Translations under genes and position numbers: made by a program | Notes under the pieces: model-generated | The model's database searches: none | The model's input: the letters and a program-made list of their open reading frames with translations, nothing else | What the model was told of the DNA's origin: nothing | Shown here: one piece after another, positions 40,048 to 52,063 of the stretch | Layout of the letters: every line of letters starts with the position of its first letter | How positions within the stretch are numbered: position 1 is the stretch's first letter | NCBI GenBank assembly: GCA_027603945.1 | Contig: JADIIU010000072.1 | Coordinates: forward strand, 1-64,000 | Direction: 5' to 3' | Length of the DNA stretch: 64,000 bases | From: Terramyces sp. JEL0728 | Taxonomy: Eukaryota > Chytridiomycota > Chytridiomycetes > Rhizophydiales > Terramycetaceae

Positions 40048-43000
40048 TTAACCATGGGGTTTTCTTTTAGTAGTATCATACAAATCAACGACTTTCTGTC
40101 CAAATTGCTGGTCGTTTTGCGAAAATGCGTATCCGTAATTCATTTCTTTCATTCTTTGGATTTTGATCACTGTAGAGTGGAACCATTGGGCTTGAAGACT
40201 ATAATCCGGTATGTTATGTTTTTGAATTTCTTGCACAATGTGATATGACTGGGGGAAAAAGAAACGTTTGTAACTAGGTTAAACATAGGATACAATTTCC
40301 ACGCGAAATCTCTCAGGTTGATTGCAAATGGCAGGAATATCAGGGAAAGAAAGAACGTGTACGAACTAAAGATTGCTTGATTTACATTAAATAGCTCCTT
40401 GGAAATGAATTTAGGCCCAATAAAACTGAGAGCATACTAAGTTAGATTATAATTACAATCGGCAGTAAAATATAGTAGGCAATTAAAGACCCAAATATGG
40501 AAAATATGGTCCATCCGTTGAACAAGTCAATGATCAAACAGTGCTTGATCATTACCGTTGTTAAAGTAGTAGCATACACAAATATTCCAAACACCCAATT
40601 GTCTGACACCAGCCCGTTTGCTAGAATGTCGCCGTCTCCTAGAATGTAAACCCAGGCATAGAAGAGCAACAAAGAGTGGAAAATGGCATTGATGATCCAT
40701 AGAATAAAGGTGTAGTGGTTGTAAAATCGATCGTCTTGCCCATTTCTGTACATTCTAGGATATTTGAACAAAACTTGGGCACTGATATACTGGTCAAAAA
40801 TACCAATGGCGATAGGAGGTAATAAAGTCCAGACCACATTGTACGAAGATACTGCCGACCATGTTTCAAACAACGTCTATAATTAGAAATAACTTGCCAT
40901 TCCAGAGAAAAAGTTACTAAAAGTGAACCAGCACTGGATCAAATACAGCGCCAGGTTTTTGTAGAATGAAATTAAAATGACTTTGGAAATGCGAGAATAT
41001 GCCCATCCACCATGGACTAATAGCAGTTTGCGAAGATAGCGGAACTGTCCAATGGCAAAGTCGGCTGATCTGGCAGCCTGCAAACCTTCCTGTCCTGAAA
41101 TACCAACACCAACGTTTGCCGATTGAATCATGCTGACATCATTGGCTCCGTCGCCGATTGCCAATGTAACTGCTCCGGCGACATTGTTCTTTACCAACTT
41201 GACAACCAATGCTTTTTGTAAAGGCGAAACACGACAACAAATAACTGATTTACATAAAAGTGCGACTTCCAAGAAAATATCAGATACCTCTGGGTCTAGA
41301 GCGTGTGTTAAAGTAGTGCCGTCGATAACCAATGCCATTGGTTCACATCCAACCCCATAGTCCTTGTCAAATTTTGCATTTTTTGCATTTATGCCCCGCC
41401 AAAACTGTTTCCATTTCGACGGCCTTTTATATTCAACAGTCATTCTCTTCTTTGCATCCATCAATGCGCTACTCAAAAAGGCTTTGGTTTCTTCCTTGGT
41501 TTCCTTGTTACAAACAATCATTTCCATTTGTGGATTGAGTAGTCTGCAAGAGATCCCGATATTGATAGCAGTGTCTTGGCGATCCCCAGTTAATACCCAC
41601 ATTCGGATTCCTGCTTCGAGTAAGTTGTAGATGGTTTCTGGTACACCATCCTGAAGTTTATCTTCAATTGCAGTAGCGCCAACGAGCTGAAGGTCTTTTT
41701 CGATTAATTCTGCAGCTTTATCGAGCATTTCTTCCCTGTCGGTGATTGATGTTGCTGCTTTTTCGTATGCCGACTGCCATTCGCGATACTCTGTCTCTTC
41801 AATATCACGGTAGGCAAATACAAGAGTTCTGAGGCCTTCATTTGCATATTCCTCCATATGCTGCATCGTAGCATCTTTGAACTCACAATCAGAGACCAGT
41901 CTTTCCAAAATCACTGTTTCGGCCCCTTTAATCATTAGTTTAACCTTTCCATCAGACCCCCGAACAATCAGAGACATTCGTTTTCTGGTAGAGTTGAATT
42001 CATTGACTTGCAAGATCTGGTATTCTTTATCGACCCCATCGGCATTCATTGTAACTGACTTTGGCCTCCTTGTCTGGTATTAACTAATATTACATGAAAT
42101 TCGTATCCTAGAGTCCTGGCACCATCAACTAGAGCAACCTCATCAGGAGAAGAAGCTTGGTAGATAATTTTCTCAGAGTGTTCATCTTTTTCAGGAATAA
42201 CTGTGTGACAAACTGAGAGCAGCGTAAGAAACTCTTTTAATACGGCGAATTCAGCACTAGCTTTGTGCTCTTCAAAGTGTTTTTTGTTATAATAGCCCTG
42301 TGTTTAAGACAAAGTACCTTTTCAGTTTGAGTTGGCCATTCAGTTAGTGTGTAAGCATTCCCACCAACGGTGAATTTCTTGAACTCCATGATATTTCTCG
42401 TCAGTGTACCAGTTTTGTCACTGAAAATAAAATCCACCTGCCCTAATTCTTCCACCAGGTTTGTGGTTTTAGCAGAAGCAGGCATGTCTTTTTCATCATA
42501 GTACATATCCAAATCCATATTAATGTACGTCCCAAGCACTAGTTTGACAAATTCCAAACTGATCATCAAACTGAGGGGAATCAAGTTGTTGAACAGAATC
42601 ATAAAGGTTAGGACGTGCTCAAAGAACTGCATTGGAGTCGTTGGATTAAATCCCTTGACTGGGGACAAGATTTCACTGACAAAGTTTGTTGATTTTTCCA
42701 TGTACAATTCCCCAACAGCGCACCCTACTGCCAAGAGAATCAAGAATAAAAATAGCAAAACAACCTGGGAATTTACCATTGATTCTACTTTGGTGGATTT
42801 GATTGGTGTAGAAGTGGAATTTTTCATGAGTTTGGTTTCGTGGCCAGTGAAAACAACCAATCCGTATGCCCACTTTGTGTTTCTTAATTGCGCACCCTGA
42901 TGTTATCTCGTAATTACCCTTAGAAGCAATTGATTTGGTCCAATTGCCAACTCCTGGCCGTTGAACCTTAGTGTTGCTTTGAATGTGTACAGGGAGTTGT

Positions 43001-43634
43001 TTGGCAATTCGGTTTCGATACTGCCTTGAAACTTTGCTACGGCTTCAGGAGAGAGTAGATTCCCAGTTTCTGGGATCCCCTGTCTGATTTTCAGATTCGT
43101 TTCTCCATCCAAATTTGATGTTTCAATATAACACAGCGAGTCTGGCTCTGACGTTGAGATTATAACGATATCTCCCGGAAAGTTGTGTCCGTTTTCAATC
43201 CTGACAATTTCCCCCACTTTGACATCCTTCCACAAAGTTTCCACAAATTTATCACCACGGAGTACTTTGCATTTACTGTTATTTACCGCACTATCCTGTG
43301 CATGTCTCTTCCTATCTTCCCACATTTCCTTGAAAGCTGTAATAATGAAAATACCAGCCAAAGGACCAGCAGTAGCGATTTTCGAAGTTGGCGATAAATC
43401 CCCAATCGGCTGGATACATGATATGAATAAAAAGAACATGTTGGCGTATTTTGAAAAGAATTCAAGTGTGAATTTTGGTATGAATGATACTACAGTGTAT
43501 TTTCCCGTTGAAATTGCGTTGTGCAGATAATTTCCTTGGCCGTTGATTTCTACCGTTCGACTGCCATCTGGGACGTACGTTTGGACAATTTGCTCCTGGG
43601 CAAGGCCTAAAGTTACAAGTAGGGATTTGCCCAT
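40048..43634 (-). CDS. P4-type phospholipid flippase ATPase (Drs2/Dnf family)
   Basis: A membrane ATPase moving phospholipids to the cytosolic leaflet. Start at [10 protein letters not shown]. The actuator has DGET ([10 protein letters not shown]); the phosphorylation motif is [11 protein letters not shown], followed by [10 protein letters not shown], the nucleotide-binding [18 protein letters not shown] and [20 protein letters not shown]. The C-terminal membrane half ends [18 protein letters not shown]. Ten helices fit the family; length is about 1150 residues. Six introns of 20-21 nt are needed; that at 40877-40897 has a GC donor (gcaagt). No Cdc50 partner gene is seen in the window. Confidence 0.96.
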
Positions 43635-43857
43635 AATTTGCAAAGCAGTCTTTGAGACCAAATATTTACATTGGTGAAAAGCCACACTAAACTCAAAGAG
43701 ACACCACAAGAAAGGATACAAGCGCAGAAAATTGCTATTCAGCGGGAATATTAAATGGTAAATCAAAGCGATACTTTAAATGCGAAAACAAAAGGCTTTT
43801 GCCGGGTTTACTATGGATTTCCTCTGGGCTCAACATCCCCAGGTTTCACTTTGCCGG

Positions 43858-45451
43858 TCAGAGTTGTCTCGCATTTTTAATTTCATGATAGACAGCGAAC
43901 AGCTCTGGGATATCCTTGGCGTTCGTTAGCATATCAAAAATGTCTCCAGCAAAGCTATCATGCTCATTGGTAAAGGAATTGAGGACTTGACGCATCACTG
44001 CGTATTGTGAGTTGCTTGAGACCTTTTCTTCCATTATCAAGGGGATGGAGGACAAGATGATAATATTGCAAAAGAACGGAGATTGCTTCTCGATATCCCG
44101 GGCATCCTTAATGTAAAGCTCTATCCATATCTGGGAATTTCTCGCAAATTCGAGCACTTTGTGAAAATCTACAAATGTTGGCAGCTGCTGATACTTGTAC
44201 ACTTGAGCAATCTTGAGCAATCTGATGTAAATGTTCAAATAATTGTAGTAGAGTTGCAAAAACAACAGGTTTGAATCGATTGTTGCACTTGCATCAGCAG
44301 ATGGTGTATCCATTGCGTCTTCTTGAAGAGTGTTGGTGGATGCTTGATTTTGAAGTAAATTGATGGATGCCTTTATCGAATCTGGCAAAAGTTGCCGCCA
44401 AACCTCCAAGGAAGATTCCAACGCTTTAACAATGTATTTCTCTGTAGAAAGCTTTAACTTGTATTCGTTAAGCTCAAACTGGGCGATTTTGTGATGAATT
44501 TTGCTGAGTAGCACTTTGTATGCAAAAGCGCTCTGGTTTTGAATTCCAGGGGTGAACCAATGATCAGATTGCATTATTTGCATTCCAAAGTCCGAATCTT
44601 CGAGATCCAATTCTGAAACTCCATCTGCTAATGGTAAATAGAGTGCATTGTCCTTGTCTTGTATCTTATTCGTTCCCAAGTACACATCGTACTGATATAT
44701 TGTCCACCAAAGCTTCCTATAGATTGCTCTCTCAAAATCAAAGAGGGTAAGATTTGATATTGTAGCTTCGCTGTTGATTCCAAACTCCCTTGCCTGTAAA
44801 ACGGCAAGCGTTAAATAGTAGCAGGCTTTTGCTTCCTCGCGTATCCCTATATTAGAAAAACTTACTGTAATATCCGATACAGAGAAGAATAAATGTTACA
44901 ATTGAATTCAATGAGTAGTCCGAAATTGTGTTGCTCACAAAGGATTCGGCTTTTTCAATATATGCTTTTGCAGCTTCTAGTTGGGAAACCCCTACTGGAA
45001 GGCAATTCGGAGGAGCTTTTAAGGAGGCGAATGCATACAATAGGTAGTTTAGCTGGACCGAATTTTGTGCACACATGGTAACAAACGACACATCGATATC
45101 TACCCATACCAAATCCAGGTATTCAATCAATTCTGCCCGTTCTCTAAATAGAAATTCTTGAACTTCATTGGCGATTTCCATTGATGGGGGAGTTTCGTCT
45201 ACGGGTTGCGAATATCGACCAAAGTTGTCAACATCTAGATGCTGGTTGAACAACATTGCTTCCAGATACGTTATACGATCCTCAAATTCTATTTTTGATT
45301 CTTGGATTTTGAATTTGGCACCAGTATATCGACACTCTTCCTTAATTTTAACACAGTTTGAGCATGGGGTCTGCCGATCGCACTTGCGTTTCTGCTATTA
45401 AGAATTGCTTACTCTTTTAATGCAGTTATCACATGTATTATTGACTTTCAT
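43858..45451 (-). CDS. Zn2Cys6 transcription factor (paralog 1)
   Basis: N-terminal binuclear zinc cluster CDNCIKRKRKCDRQTPCSNC (last Cys in KIKEEC), a short coiled coil for dimerisation and a fungal middle-homology-like region (KLWWTIYQYD, DHWFTPGIQNQ). Introns are 45392-45412, inside the zinc cluster between R and K, and a 19-nt intron near 44850 that joins YYR. The product is about 520 residues. Its C-terminal tail is short compared with paralogs 5 and 6. It is the last gene of the head-to-tail array, downstream of AYR1. Target genes unknown. Confidence 0.93.
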
Positions 45452-45582
45452 CTGGCGATCTTGAAATTTTTCAAAGAATTTTGGTTTACAGCATCAAATC
45501 TCACAATCATTATCACGACCAGAGAGTAGTTGCAAATGAATGTGCGCAAAGTAAATTTGTACAGTAAATTGAAATGCGAGGT

Positions 45583-46401
45583 TTATTTCTTTAAAAAGAT
45601 CTTTTTGATCATCCAGTTACGAAGCCAGTAAGGCCACATCAACATAAAGCTAAAAATAGTAGAGTATGTTCCGTAACGAAATCGGACAGGAAGTTTCTTT
45701 CTCAAAGCGCATCTCACGGTAGCATCTGCAAACTCTTTCGTTGGTGTTGAATTGGCGCTTTGAGAAGTCATGGCTCTAGCTTCAATGGCATTTCTATATG
45801 GCCAGAACAAGGAACTTTGATTTGGCAATGCCATGGTCGCAGCAGCAGTCTTGCCAAAGTTGGACTTGATCGCACCTGGTTGAACCAGACATACATCCAC
45901 ATTGAATGGCTCCAACTCCATCTTTAATCCATCGGTCAGCAACCCAATTGCAGCTTTAGTGCTAGCATAGACAGCTCCAAATGGAGTGCTGATATCACCT
46001 ACAATTGACCCAATATTGAGGATTTTACCTCCTCCTTGTTTAGCCATGACTGGAGCAATGATTTTTGAAATTGTGACGATGCTGAATACATTAGTTTCAT
46101 AAACCGACCGAATTTGATCGAGAGAAACATCCAACACAGCTCCAACACAGCCCACGCCGGCATTATTGACAAAGATATCAATTCTTCCGTGTACCCTAAC
46201 AATTTCATCGACGACTTGAATGATATTTTCTGGACTGTTAACATCCAATTTTGTTGGGTAGCTGTTCTTTTGATTTAATGGCTCCATTGATTCCAATCTA
46301 CGAGCGGTAGGATAAACGATACATCCCGCATCAAGGAAGGCTTGTGCTAGGTAGTGTCCTATTCCTCCTTCTGAGCATCCGGTGATTACAACAATTTGCA
46401 T
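45583..46401 (-). CDS. AYR1: Short-chain dehydrogenase, AYR1-like (1-acyl-DHAP reductase)
   Basis: 272 residues, no intron. The NADP-binding motif TGCSEGGIGHYLAQAF, the Arg in PTARRLESM, NNAG, the active-site Ser (NIGSIVGD) and YASTK are all in place. The C-terminal stretch is hydrophobic and basic (SFMLMWPYWLRNWMIKK), fitting a lipid-droplet/ER protein. Ayr1 reduces 1-acyl-dihydroxyacetone phosphate on the way to phosphatidic acid. It lies within the transcription-factor array on the same strand; co-regulation is possible but not shown. Other 17-beta-HSD-like reductases are alternatives. Confidence 0.85.
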   Translation of the reverse strand: MQIVVITGCSEGGIGHYLAQAFLDAGCIVYPTARRLESMEPLNQKNSYPTKLDVNSPENIIQVVDEIVRVHGRIDIFVNNAGVGCVGAVLDVSLDQIRSVYETNVFSIVTISKIIAPVMAKQGGGKILNIGSIVGDISTPFGAVYASTKAAIGLLTDGLKMELEPFNVDVCLVQPGAIKSNFGKTAAATMALPNQSSLFWPYRNAIEARAMTSQSANSTPTKEFADATVRCALRKKLPVRFRYGTYSTIFSFMLMWPYWLRNWMIKKIFLKK

Positions 46402-46733
46402 TTTTCAAGAGAAATTGACGACTGATTTATGCATCACCAAATCCAAAATGACTCACTGTGTATTGAGATTATGCTGGAAATATATCCCTAATCGGTACTG
46501 ATTTGAATCCTCTCTCGTTTGCTGGAGTGGTTTACTGCACCGGAAAATCGATACGTATCCCTTTGTTTCTTTGAAAGGGAAATCTGCAATGGATTAACCA
46601 TATTTTATAAAGGCAAGCTCACGATCCATTTGTGGGATTGCTAGCCCCCGAATTAGGGACCATCCAACATATCTCGTTGACTGCTCATACATAACTGCAC
46701 ACCTTGGAGATTAGTTTTTTATTTAAACCGTCA
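46402..46733 (-). other. Intergenic region between AYR1 and Zn2Cys6 paralog 2
   Basis: 332 bases with the AYR1 promoter. A CCGG-containing stretch (ctgcaccggaaaatcgatac) near 46535 is the only GC-rich patch. No gene or tRNA is evident. Confidence 0.45.
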
Positions 46734-48376
46734 TTAGTCCTTGTAATTCTTGGATTTGAACAGCGCGTATTCTAATGCAATCAATGCCGGATCATTCATA
46801 TGGACGAATTTATCCATCATCCTCCAAAGTATTTCGGAATCTGGGGAGTAGTTGACGTGTTCACGAAGCACTTGGATATGTACATCCAGCGATTGAGCTA
46901 TTTGTTCTAGCTGTTTTTGGTTTAAAGCCAGTTTGTAAGCGCAGACCAGAGGCAATGCTGATTGGAAAATGCTAAGAATATCCAAGTGGGTAATAAATTT
47001 AAATGAAGTGGATTTGTGGGAAAGATAGTGTGACAATACTCTTGCATTTTCGTGTGCCGATTCAATCGAGATAATGAATTCTTCAGTTGTAGTCAAATCA
47101 TCGGCTCCTTCAACCAGTGCCTTCAAAAATTGCGGTGAAAACAACAAAATATGGAGCGTGTGGAACTTTGTAAACGTTTGCAACGTTAACCAGGATTCTG
47201 GCGAGTCTGGGTTCTTTAGATCCAACTGGCCAACCATTGAAATGGTTTCTGGCAAGGATCTCTTCCATTCTCTTAAAGATCCCAAAATTGAGCCACGGAC
47301 AATTTGAGGATTTAATAGTCCATCTTCGCATTCGAATAAGTTGAGATACTTGCCAACTTTGAAAAATATTCTGTCCAATAGTATTCTATATGCTGCAAGA
47401 CATTGATTTGGGATGCCTGGTGAAAACCATTCGTTCGATTTCATGACGACCATCCCAAAATTGGCAATTTCATCTTCAAAATCTTCAAATAATGAAGTGT
47501 CGGTCATTGGTAAGAACAGTTGATGATCATCCTCCACAATAGAATTCATCTTGCGCTCGACGAAATACGAATCATAGTGGGCAAGCAACCACCAGATTGA
47601 TTTCAGATCCTCTCTTTCCTGGTCTACATTAGAAAAGTACGAAATTTGATATTCCACATTTAGGCCCAGCTGTTTTGCCATTTGAATAGCGAGTGTAAAG
47701 TATTTAAACCCTTCGTTTGCTCGATGTACTCCTAATATCAAGATTGGTTACTCATGGTCGCTCTAAAGACTGCAATCAGCGTCAAGACATAACTATATGT
47801 AGGTGCTGCCAACATCTTTGGAACGTAGGAGAGTGCTTTATCCAAATAAAGCAATGCAAGTTGATGCGTATCCTTTATTTCAGGATGGACAGCAGTAGCC
47901 GGTGCAAGCGTGGCTCCAATCGAGCAGAATGCGTACTTTAGTGGAGGTGTGTATGAGAGACAGTTGCGCAAGAAAGGTTCCGACAGGTAGATCCTCGGAA
48001 ATGAGCAGCACTGAATCGCCAACTCGACCAAATCATTCCTATCGTTTTCAAATAGCGCTTGATCTGCTTCCGGTGATAAATCGAAAACCGGGCTAAAGTA
48101 AATAAACGAATCTTGTTGTTTAGGTTCAAAGTTTGTAGGCTGAACTACCGGAACATCGTGAGTAATTATTGGAACTGTGCATTGATTCAAATACTTTTCA
48201 AGTGTTAGCAATCGTTCCTCTACTTCTGGCGACAAATCACTTTTTTCCGGATACTCACATGTAATATTTGAAACAATACAATTTGAGCAACTTGGTCGAG
48301 ATCTGTTGCACTTGCGTTTCTGCTATTAGCTTGATATTACTCTCTTGGTGCAGGCGGTACAAATTATATAGGTCAT
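46734..48376 (-). CDS. Zn2Cys6 transcription factor (paralog 2)
   Basis: Start MTYIICTACTKR; the cluster is CTACTKRKRKCNRSRPSCSN with C-I-V-S-N-I-T-C, so C-x2-C-x6-C-x6-C-x2-C-x6-C. It has the same 21-nt intron between R and K inside the cluster and a 20-nt intron (gtaaccaatcttgatattag) before VHRANEGF. The middle region shows SIWWLLAHYDSYF and EWFSPGIPNQ. The product is about 530 residues. Its start is only 48 bases from the stop of paralog 3, so terminator and promoter are compressed into that gap. Confidence 0.93.
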
Positions 48377-48424
48377 GGCCGACTGTTTTGCAAAAAAATA
48401 CTGGGCTGAAAAATGCAAACTTGG

Positions 48425-50060
48425 TCAATTTATTATCAATCTTGGGCCAACGTGATGGCTAACGTTAGGAAGAACACCGCTGCAAGCTTTGAAATTAGCA
48501 TACTCTAAAGCAACCAAAGAAGGCTCTCCGATTTGCAGCAAGTATTCAAATGTTGTTACTAAAGCTGCTGAACATACTTTGAGATCGTACAGCTTGCGCA
48601 GAATTAGGTAGTGTATATTGAGCGCATTTATAATCTTGGCATTTTGCCCTGGTTCCTGCGGTAATTTTGAAGCTAGGATCAAAGGTAGTGCAATGTGGAA
48701 CAGCAAAAATGTTTGTACAGACAAATACGTGAAAGAATCGTCACGAGAAATAAAATGCTGCAGGAGTTCCGCATTGTACAAGGCAGCCGAAACAGATTCC
48801 TGGTACTCTAAAGTTTTACCAACACCGAGAAAATCTTGAATTAGCAATTGCAATAGATTATTGCTGAGGAGATTAATCTTGATAAAGTGATATTTGACGA
48901 CAACATTGACTAATTTGTAAGTTTCGCGCGGATTTTCTAATCCAGTGTTGGATCTTGCCAAGTTGAGATGGTAAACTATATTTTCTGGGAGGGACTGGAA
49001 CCACAGATTTAGTGAATTCAGTAGAGTGCCTTGAATGTGTTTGTTCCTGACCATCTGGTCTTGTTGATAGTAGCCTTTCTTGAATTCAAGAGTTTTCGAA
49101 AAGATTCTTTGGAGCACCACTCTGTAGAAATCTGGACTCTGATTCTTGAATGGCGGAGTAAACCAATCAGTGGATTGCATGGCTGAGATGGCTGCCAAAG
49201 CAGTTTCGTGTTCTGTTGCCGATACTATCTTATTTTCCATTGGCAAAAACACAGAGTTATCCTGATCTTTCATCACAGACATGTCTCTTTCTGTGAAATA
49301 CTTGTCAATTAGATGGATCATCCACCAAGTGGCTCTGAAGTTGAACAATTCATTGGAGTCTTTGGCCAAATTTTTAAGCTGAGCTTCGTTATTCAAACCA
49401 AGCTCTTTTGCCATCTGATACGAAATAGCGATATATTTATACCCTTCATTATCTAGGTTATCCATTGACTACCTATTTTGAATCTAATGCAGCAAACACA
49501 CAGCAGCACCCACGCAACAACATTTCTTGGGTGTGGAGGAAGCATTGCTGGTATAAACGATTTCGCCCTTTCCAAATAAAAAATAGACATGTCCTGTGAA
49601 TCTCTAAACCCATTCAAAAGATCAGTTGGGGCAACAATTGCAGCCAAGGAATATAGCAAGTACCGAATTGGAGCTGATACTTCGGCCAAATGTATCCAAT
49701 ATTCCTCTGTAACAAAGAAGGACGCAGTGTCTAAACTTTTGAGTCCAAGGGCAACCAGTTCATTGTTCACTTGATCTACAACCGTTTCACTAGACTGGCC
49801 TGAAGGGGTTTCCATTCCTGCATAACTGTTAAGGGCGAATGATTTCGTCTCTTTTCGCTTTAGGAACTGTTCCAGTTTTACTAACCGCTCCTCAATTTCT
49901 CGTTCTGATTGATCCAGGTTGGAGCTATCTGGGTAAGAGCAGGGCATTCCAGATGTGGTGCAAGCGAAGCATGAAGGGCGAGCTCTGTTGCATTTCCGTT
50001 TCTGATATTAGTTTGATTTACCTTTGCCATACAATGGTTGCATGAATAAGATTTACGCAT
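48425..50060 (-). CDS. Zn2Cys6 transcription factor (paralog 3)
   Basis: Cluster CNHCMAKKRKCNRARPSCFA followed by C-T-T-S-G-M-P-C. The intron inside the cluster is 20 nt (gtaaatcaaactaatatcag); a second 20-nt intron (gtagtcaatggataacctag) precedes DNEGYKY. The middle-homology region has ATWWMIHLIDKYF and DWFTPPFKNQS. The product is about 530 residues. It differs from its neighbours in lacking the acidic Asn/Ser linker after the cluster, having instead a short Asp/Ser/Glu run and a coiled coil (EERLVKLEQFLKRK). Confidence 0.93.
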
Positions 50061-50159
50061 TTGAGCTTGGAAAAAAATGAGAATGTCGAGCTTATCAATA
50101 TCATGTTTGGCTCCACAGCAGCAAGGTGTATTACTGAAATACTTTATTGAAAAATAGCA

Positions 50160-51968
50160 TTAATCAGACCAGCCTGTGACGTTACTGACAGAGTCATCCA
50201 TGGGAGAGATAACGTCCATTGGCTGATCTTCACTAGTGCCAACTGAAGAACATAATTGATTGAATATTTCGCCAATATTCTGAGCAGGAGCTTCAGGATA
50301 TGTTGGATACTCGCCTTGAGATTTGATTTGAGCATAACAGATGGCGATTTGTGATAAATCTGTCAAGGTCAGAAGGTTTTCCAAAACATCTGCCAAAAAT
50401 GGAACCCTTTCCCTTGCCATTGAATATAATTTGATACACTGGACACTAATATTGAAATTTTCCTGGGCCAGTTGAGTATCCACATCAAAAAAATCGATTC
50501 TCAAGGCACAAAGGAATAGGAAAGCAAAGTCAAATACAAGGGCACTAAAGAGATTATCGCACATGTAGAACTGGGAGTTTTTGGCGAGAATGTTTTTCAA
50601 AACGTCTACTCCCTCGCTGGCGGTTGCAAGTGCATCGTGGAAATATGGTGTGTCCTGTAGTGTTTCATTGGAGACAACAAGCAATTCCAAAACCGTTGGC
50701 ATGTAGATCAAGACTTTGGTGTGAATTGATCTGAAAATGATATTCACTGAATACCAAGTATTTTCTACATCCAAAATGTCGTTATTGCTTTGAATCAGAT
50801 AGACACTTGAACTGATGTTTTCAGGAAGGCATCTTCTCCACTCTGAAATCGATCCTTCCAGACACCCCATAACATACAACGAAGTACCTTGCAGAGTTTT
50901 GTTTCTTGATTGATAGTGGAAGCTTAATACCTTTCCGTGGATACGCAACAGCAATATATGGTACGCATGTGCTGATAGCCCACGAATACCTGGAGTATAC
51001 CAGCCTTTTGAGGAAACAATCTCCTTTCCAAACGAATTCAAAGAATTCTCCATACTGCTGGTGCCTGGCAGTGAAATTTGATTAGAATCTTCTTTGATGA
51101 GCTGCAAGTTCTTTTCGTAAAACTTGCTGTCGATCAAGTACAAAAACCACCATATATTTCTGATGATTTCTCGCTCTTGTTCGTGGTTGGCAAGGGTCTT
51201 GATTGCTTCTTCGTTGTTAATGCCAACTTCTTTTGCAATGGTCAGAGCCAGAGAATAGTACAAATAGCCTTCTCCCTCTCTTCGCAATCCTGTTGATCAG
51301 CACATAAAACTTACTGTTTGCGGTGATGGAGATGAAGATAAGTGCTAGAACACCAAAGATTGAAGGCCGAGTCATTATTGAAGTGATGAAAGAAGTTGTT
51401 TTGTCCATGTAAGCTTTTGCCATTTCCAAACGGCTTGAAAAGTAGTCCGGTACCATTCCAGGTTGAGCATACAACGAGCCGGCACAATATAGAGCATATT
51501 TTAAGATGGGGTTTTCTTTGGCGCACTCTCGGATATAGCCGTCGGGAATGTTTAAGTCCTTCAACAAACGGGGAGTGAAAGCAAGAGTGACTAAATAGTC
51601 TCTATCTTGTTCGAACAACATATACTGTAGTTCTTTTGAGAGCTGTAAAACTGGCTGAACTGTTACTATCCTGTGTGGGTATAATTCTGAAATCCCATGG
51701 TAGATCCTATCCATAGAATTAAATGGGTTTTTATATCCAGATGAAAGAACTGATTCCAGCTTTTGTAGACGCTCTTCCAAGTCGTTCTTTTTTTCCTGAA
51801 GTCGAAATTTGTTATCGCTGTACATACATTCTTGCCCTGATTGAACACAGCTAGGGTTAAAATAAAGCGGTACTTGGAGCATGGCCGGCCTCTATCACAC
51901 TTTCGTTTCTATTATTAGCTTGGTAGTACTCTTTTAACACAGTAATCGCAGGTATTATTTTTTCGCAT
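50160..51968 (-). CDS. Zn2Cys6 transcription factor (paralog 4)
   Basis: The cluster is interrupted twice: after CDYCVKR by a 21-nt intron and after KRKCDRGRPCS by a 23-nt intron, giving CDYCVKRKRKCDRGRPCSNC and a final Cys in QSGQEC. A third intron of 25 nt, near 51288-51312, joins AN to RLRREGEGY. The middle region has NIWWFLYLIDSKF and GWYTPGIRGLS. The product is about 580 residues with a C-terminal acidic end (PMDDSVSNVTG). The upstream gap contains CGG-N9-CCG (52027-52041), a candidate site for this class of factor. Confidence 0.92.
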
Positions 51969-52063
51969 TCGAGATTAGGGTTGACAAATAAAATCGAAAA
52001 AATGTTCCAAAATTGGAACGTCGAGTCGGCCTCCTGTTCCGGGAGTAATTACAAGTGCATGTT

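Noticed and set aside
46490..46520. GATTTGAATCC string resembling a tRNA T-arm
   Set aside because: No matching acceptor, D-arm or anticodon arm in the preceding 70 bases.
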